Shown here in pieces: positions 60,998 to 64,000 of a stretch of DNA of 64,000 bases; position 1 is the stretch's first letter; each line of letters opens with the position of its first letter. Under the pieces are notes generated by a model that was not told the DNA's origin, did not search any database, and was given only the letters and a program-made list of their open reading frames with translations. The stretch lies in assembly GCF_019303495.1 (NCBI RefSeq), contig NZ_JAEVFI010000009.1:62001-126000 (forward strand), read 5' to 3'. A program made the translations under genes and the position numbers. Origin of the DNA: Streptomyces sp. JJ66. Lineage in GTDB: Bacteria; Actinomycetota; Actinomycetes; Streptomycetales; Streptomycetaceae.

Positions 60998-62881
60998 ATG
61001 ACTCACTCTTCCTCAGTCGGCACCACCCGGTCACGCGTGACGGACTACATCGCGGACTTTCTGCGGGCACAGGGCGTTCACAACTGCTTCGGCGTGGGCG
61101 GCGCGAATATCGAGGACCTCTACGACGCGCTCCACCACACGGGAGAGCCGATGCGTGCCTTGGTGGCCAAACATGAGTTCTCGGCCGCGGCGATGGCGGA
61201 CGGCCACTACCGCGCTTCGGGGCGGCCCGCCGCGCTCGCCGTCACCTCCGGCGCCGGAGCGATGAACCTGGTGCCCGGCCTGGCCGAGCTGCGCGCCTCC
61301 CAGATCCCGGTCCTGGCACTGATCGGCCAGCCGCCAGCCAAACTCGATGGACATGGCTCTTTCCAGGAGACCTCGGGCCTCGGCGGCACCCTGAGTGCCG
61401 AGCGGCTCTTCAGCCAGCTCGCGGTGTACTGCGCCCGGGTGGAAGAGGCGGAGGATATCCGAACGCTGCTGCCTGAGGCGTGGGCACGGGCGCAGGCGGA
61501 ACCCGCCGGGCCGGCCGTGCTGCTGCTGCCCAAGGACGTCCAGCAGTCCGTGCTCACCTCGTGGGCACCCCCGGCAGCTGTCCGGCCGGCCCGCCGCCCG
61601 CCCGCTTCCGCGCGGCGGCAGCGGGAGGCCGCCCGGGTCCTGGCCGCCGCCGGGACCGAGCCGGGCGGGGTGGTGGTGATCGCCGGGCGCGGTGTGGCCT
61701 CCGCCAACGCCCGGAACGAACTGCTGCGTCTCAGCGACGCGCTGGGCGCGGCGGTCGCCGTCGCCCCCGACGCGCGGGACGTCTTCGACAACCGCCACCC
61801 CCGCTTTCTGGGCGTCACCGGGGCCATCGGCCATGGGGCCGCCGAGGCGGCGCTGCGCCGGGCCGCCGCCGTCCTGCTCGCCGGGACGCGGCTGCCGCAG
61901 CTCGCTGGGGGACCGCTGCGGGAGCGGCTGAAGGACGTACCCGTGGTCGGCCTCTGCGACCGGCGGCCGTATCTCGCCGCGGACCAGGCCGCGCTCGTCC
62001 ATCTCGACGGGCCACTGCGGCAGGAACTAGTCACCCTCACCGAACTGCTGCCCGCTCCGCCGGAAACCACTCAGGCGACGCCCACCCCGCCGAGCCCCGC
62101 CACGGCCGATATCTTGGCGGCCCCGCTCGACATGCGCACCGCCGTCACCACGCTCGCCGGTCAGCTCCCGGACGGCGCGGTCGTGGTCTGCGACGCCGGG
62201 AACTGCGGCGCCACGGCCATCCACCACCTCCCCACGCCGCCCGGCGGCCGCTTCGTCGTCGCACAGGGCATGGGCGGCATGGGCCACAGCTTCGGCGCGG
62301 CCGTGGGCGCTTGCCTGGCCACCGGCGCCCCCACCTTCGTCGTGGCGGGTGACGGAGCCTTCCTGATGCACGGCCTGGAAGTGCACACCGCCGCCGAACT
62401 CCAGCTTCCGATCACCTTTCTGATCCTCAACAACAACGCGCACGCCATGTGCCACACCCGGGAACACGTCTTCTTCAACGCCGAGTACAGCTACAACCTC
62501 TTCCGTCCCACCCGCATCGCGGAGGGGGTGGCGGCCATGTTCCCGCACCTGCCGGCCCGCGGCGTGCGCACGGCTGGAGAGTTGCGCCAGACGCTCCAAG
62601 CCCGCCCCGGTTCCGGCCCCCTCCTCATCTCGGTGGACGTCGATCACCGGGAGATGCCGCCCTTCACCCCGTTCCGCCCGCACACGCGGACTACCGAGGC
62701 CATCCCACCGAATCACCCATCGCACCAGAACTCCGAAAGGCCATGGCATGACCTACACCCCGCCTCCCGCCATCCCGCCCGCGATCGCCGAGGTCCCCGG
62801 ACTGCTCCGCTGGGAGACGACCCCGAGGGAGGAGGCGATCGCCCAGGCGCACGCCCTCACCAGGGAGAGCTTCACCTATGA
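60998..62881 (+). CDS. ThDP-dependent enzyme, acetolactate-synthase-like
   Basis: The 627-residue enzyme has three thiamine-enzyme domains. The catalytic Glu is in LVAKHEFSAAAMADGHYRAS, with the oxyanion/substrate segment SGAGAMNLVPGLAELR. The diphosphate-binding motif is GDGAFLMHGLEVHTAAELQL then FLILNNNAHA. Such enzymes decarboxylate a 2-keto acid and add the acyl group to a carbonyl. The natural fold ends near residue 575. The frame then runs on 134 bp into the next gene, giving a non-homologous tail, which is odd for a cluster full of 4-bp overlaps and may reflect a frameshift. GGAGGA precedes the ATG. Confidence 0.88.
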   Translation: MTHSSSVGTTRSRVTDYIADFLRAQGVHNCFGVGGANIEDLYDALHHTGEPMRALVAKHEFSAAAMADGHYRASGRPAALAVTSGAGAMNLVPGLAELRASQIPVLALIGQPPAKLDGHGSFQETSGLGGTLSAERLFSQLAVYCARVEEAEDIRTLLPEAWARAQAEPAGPAVLLLPKDVQQSVLTSWAPPAAVRPARRPPASARRQREAARVLAAAGTEPGGVVVIAGRGVASANARNELLRLSDALGAAVAVAPDARDVFDNRHPRFLGVTGAIGHGAAEAALRRAAAVLLAGTRLPQLAGGPLRERLKDVPVVGLCDRRPYLAADQAALVHLDGPLRQELVTLTELLPAPPETTQATPTPPSPATADILAAPLDMRTAVTTLAGQLPDGAVVVCDAGNCGATAIHHLPTPPGGRFVVAQGMGGMGHSFGAAVGACLATGAPTFVVAGDGAFLMHGLEVHTAAELQLPITFLILNNNAHAMCHTREHVFFNAEYSYNLFRPTRIAEGVAAMFPHLPARGVRTAGELRQTLQARPGSGPLLISVDVDHREMPPFTPFRPHTRTTEAIPPNHPSHQNSERPWHDLHPASRHPARDRRGPRTAPLGDDPEGGGDRPGARPHQGELHL

Positions 62882-63398
62882 CGAGGTGTACGGCCGGTTC
62901 TGCACCGTCGAGGAGTACATCGACGCGCCGCCCCGCGCCGTCTACGACTATCTGTGCGAGGTACGGCACCTCAACGAGTACACCTACAGCACCCGCGACT
63001 TCGAGCCGGTGGCGGGCAAGCCGGGCCTCTACGTCGGCCGGGACACCCTGATCAGCGACGACACCAGGATCTATCTGAGCTACCGCACCAACGCGGAAGC
63101 GCTCACCGTCGATATGCACTGCGCCTGGGACCAGGGCGACGACCTGTGGATGATCTACCTCTACCGCGTCGTGGACGCCCAGGTCGTCCTGGGCAAGCCG
63201 GGATCCGTGGTGCTGTGGACCAACTGCCGCCACCCCTACTACGACAAGAACCCCAACCCGGAGCTGGCCCCGAGCCCGGAGCGCCCCTGGGTGGGCGACT
63301 TCTGGAACCTGTTCTACGCCGGTCACTTCCTGGAATTGCAGAACCTCAAGAAGATCCTTGAGTTCCGGCACGGCGGCGGATCGGCGGGCGACGCGTGA
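62748..63398 (+). CDS. SRPBCC-family protein (cyclase/aromatase-like fold)
   Basis: The 216-residue protein appears to have a START/SRPBCC helix-grip fold: VEEYIDAPPRAVYDYLCEVR, HLNEYTYSTRDFEPVAGKPG, an acidic/aromatic middle, and the long C-terminal helix GHFLELQNLKKILEFRHG. Family members bind hydrophobic intermediates and include polyketide cyclases. The gene lies within the 3' end of the ThDP frame (134-bp overlap) and overlaps the ketosynthase start by GTGA. A role in folding or cyclising the ThDP or ketosynthase product is inferred. Confidence 0.75.
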   Translation: MTYTPPPAIPPAIAEVPGLLRWETTPREEAIAQAHALTRESFTYDEVYGRFCTVEEYIDAPPRAVYDYLCEVRHLNEYTYSTRDFEPVAGKPGLYVGRDTLISDDTRIYLSYRTNAEALTVDMHCAWDQGDDLWMIYLYRVVDAQVVLGKPGSVVLWTNCRHPYYDKNPNPELAPSPERPWVGDFWNLFYAGHFLELQNLKKILEFRHGGGSAGDA

Positions 63399-64000
63399 AA
63401 GCCGTCAGCCTGCTGGAGGTGGCCTCCTACCTGCCGCCCCGCCGGGTTCCCACCCAGTACTTCCTGGACCACCAGGCCGAGGCCGCACCGATGGCCGAGC
63501 ACGAGATGTTCCGGCCGCCCGCCCACCGCCACCTGGTGGCCCGGGAGGAGAGCGCCGCAGACATGATCGAGCAGGCCGGACGCACCTTGCTGGAACGGAT
63601 CGGGCCCGCCGAGGCGCGGCGCATCGATTTGGTCCTCACCAACGTCCTGCTGCCCGACCTGCCGTTCACCGGCTCCGGGGCTGAGACCGCCCACCGCCTG
63701 GGCCTGCGCCCCGACTGGGTCCTCGACGCACACAACGGCGGCTGCGCGTCCTTCGTCCACATGCTGCGGATCGCCCGGGCCCTCATCGGCACCGGCCAGG
63801 CTCGGGCCGCGCTGCTGTGCAACGTCCAGAACGGCGCCGGCAACGTCATGGACCAGCCCGGGGTCCGGACCCTGCCGGAAGCGGTGATCCCGGGCGACGG
63901 CTGCGGCGTCGCGTATGTCGCACTATCGGACGAGTCACCCATCCTCACCGTGGAGACCCGAAACCTCGGGGAGTACTCCAAGGACTGCGGGCTGACCCTC
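63395..64000 (+). CDS. KAS III-type 3-oxoacyl-ACP synthase (partial)
   Basis: The 202 codons visible before the window edge encode the N-terminal half of a thiolase-fold enzyme: SLLEVASYLPPRRVPTQYFL, RRIDLVLTNVLLPDLPFTGS and the nucleophile cysteine in LDAHNGGCASFVHMLRIARA. PGDGCGVAYVALSDE follows. The His and Asn of the triad lie beyond the edge. KAS III enzymes condense an acyl starter with a malonyl unit or form esters and amides. The GTG overlaps the SRPBCC stop by 4 bp, so it belongs to the same operon, which continues outside the window. Confidence 0.87.
   Translation, partial: MKAVSLLEVASYLPPRRVPTQYFLDHQAEAAPMAEHEMFRPPAHRHLVAREESAADMIEQAGRTLLERIGPAEARRIDLVLTNVLLPDLPFTGSGAETAHRLGLRPDWVLDAHNGGCASFVHMLRIARALIGTGQARAALLCNVQNGAGNVMDQPGVRTLPEAVIPGDGCGVAYVALSDESPILTVETRNLGEYSKDCGLTL

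Overview
The window is a high-GC actinobacterial chromosome segment, almost certainly from Streptomyces or a close relative. The marks are a chaplin gene with a sigma-BldN-type promoter, an XRE/DUF397 regulator pair, a short SepF paralogue, an Rpf-LysM wall hydrolase, abundant GTG/TTG starts and 4-bp ATGA/GTGA gene overlaps. Identifications rest on reading translations and motifs by eye; no database search was run.

Layout. 1-2.8 kb is a disturbed accessory patch: the tail of an XRE regulator, a small duplicated-motif protein, an orphan FxLD-type methyltransferase, and a decapitated DUF5753 regulator next to its DUF397 partner. 3.0-14.7 kb is an exopolysaccharide cluster. Eight minus-strand genes, most of them overlapping, encode two glycosyltransferases, a polyprenyl-phosphate sugar transferase, an O-antigen-ligase-like polymerase, a MurJ-type flippase, a polysaccharide deacetylase, a Wzz-like co-polymerase and a FemAB/CelD-type acyltransferase. 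A GH26-like hydrolase converges on them. 15.0 kb holds a chaplin with its promoter and terminator. 15.5-17.7 kb is a divergent LigD-polymerase / ATP-dependent ligase pair for end joining. 17.8-21.2 kb holds two DUF202 membrane proteins, gluconokinase, an orphan IS605-type right end (omega-RNA-like), an Imm5-like protein, an unknown protein and a MaoC hydratase. 21.2-25.9 kb holds a TetR/aldehyde dehydrogenase pair, then homogentisate dioxygenase and a GntR-UTRA regulator, with a perfect operator-like palindrome over the hmgA promoter.

26-48.4 kb is mostly conserved housekeeping: a YtrA-type GntR, an internally deleted GNAT, an SH3 protein, a sortase-anchored AA10 LPMO, and an ImuB-like/DnaE2 mutasome with an SOS box. 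It continues with a histidine phosphatase, a VOC protein, aspartate-semialdehyde dehydrogenase, an SPFH protein, a DUF1684 protein, SepF, an acyl-CoA dehydrogenase, an MFS exporter, a PAP2 phosphatase, an I78 inhibitor, a wall-polymer-associated unknown and an Rpf.

48.7-64.0 kb (running off the end) is the most interesting part: a compact biosynthetic gene cluster that I cannot match to a known family. One arm (48.7-55.6 kb) has hemerythrin, DUF6875, HisC-like aminotransferase, fatty acyl-AMP ligase, acyl-CoA desaturase and MFS exporter. A TetR gene is divergent to it across two palindromic sites. A second arm (56.3-60.8 kb) has SDR, thioester-reductase-like SDR, DAO-type flavin oxidase, cyclopropane-synthase-like methyltransferase and a free ACP. 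Divergent from the ACP are a ThDP enzyme, an SRPBCC protein and a KAS III-type ketosynthase. Together they can be read as activation of a fatty acid onto an ACP, desaturation or methylation, reductive release, and ThDP/PLP/flavin chemistry giving a nitrogen-containing lipid. That product assignment is inference.
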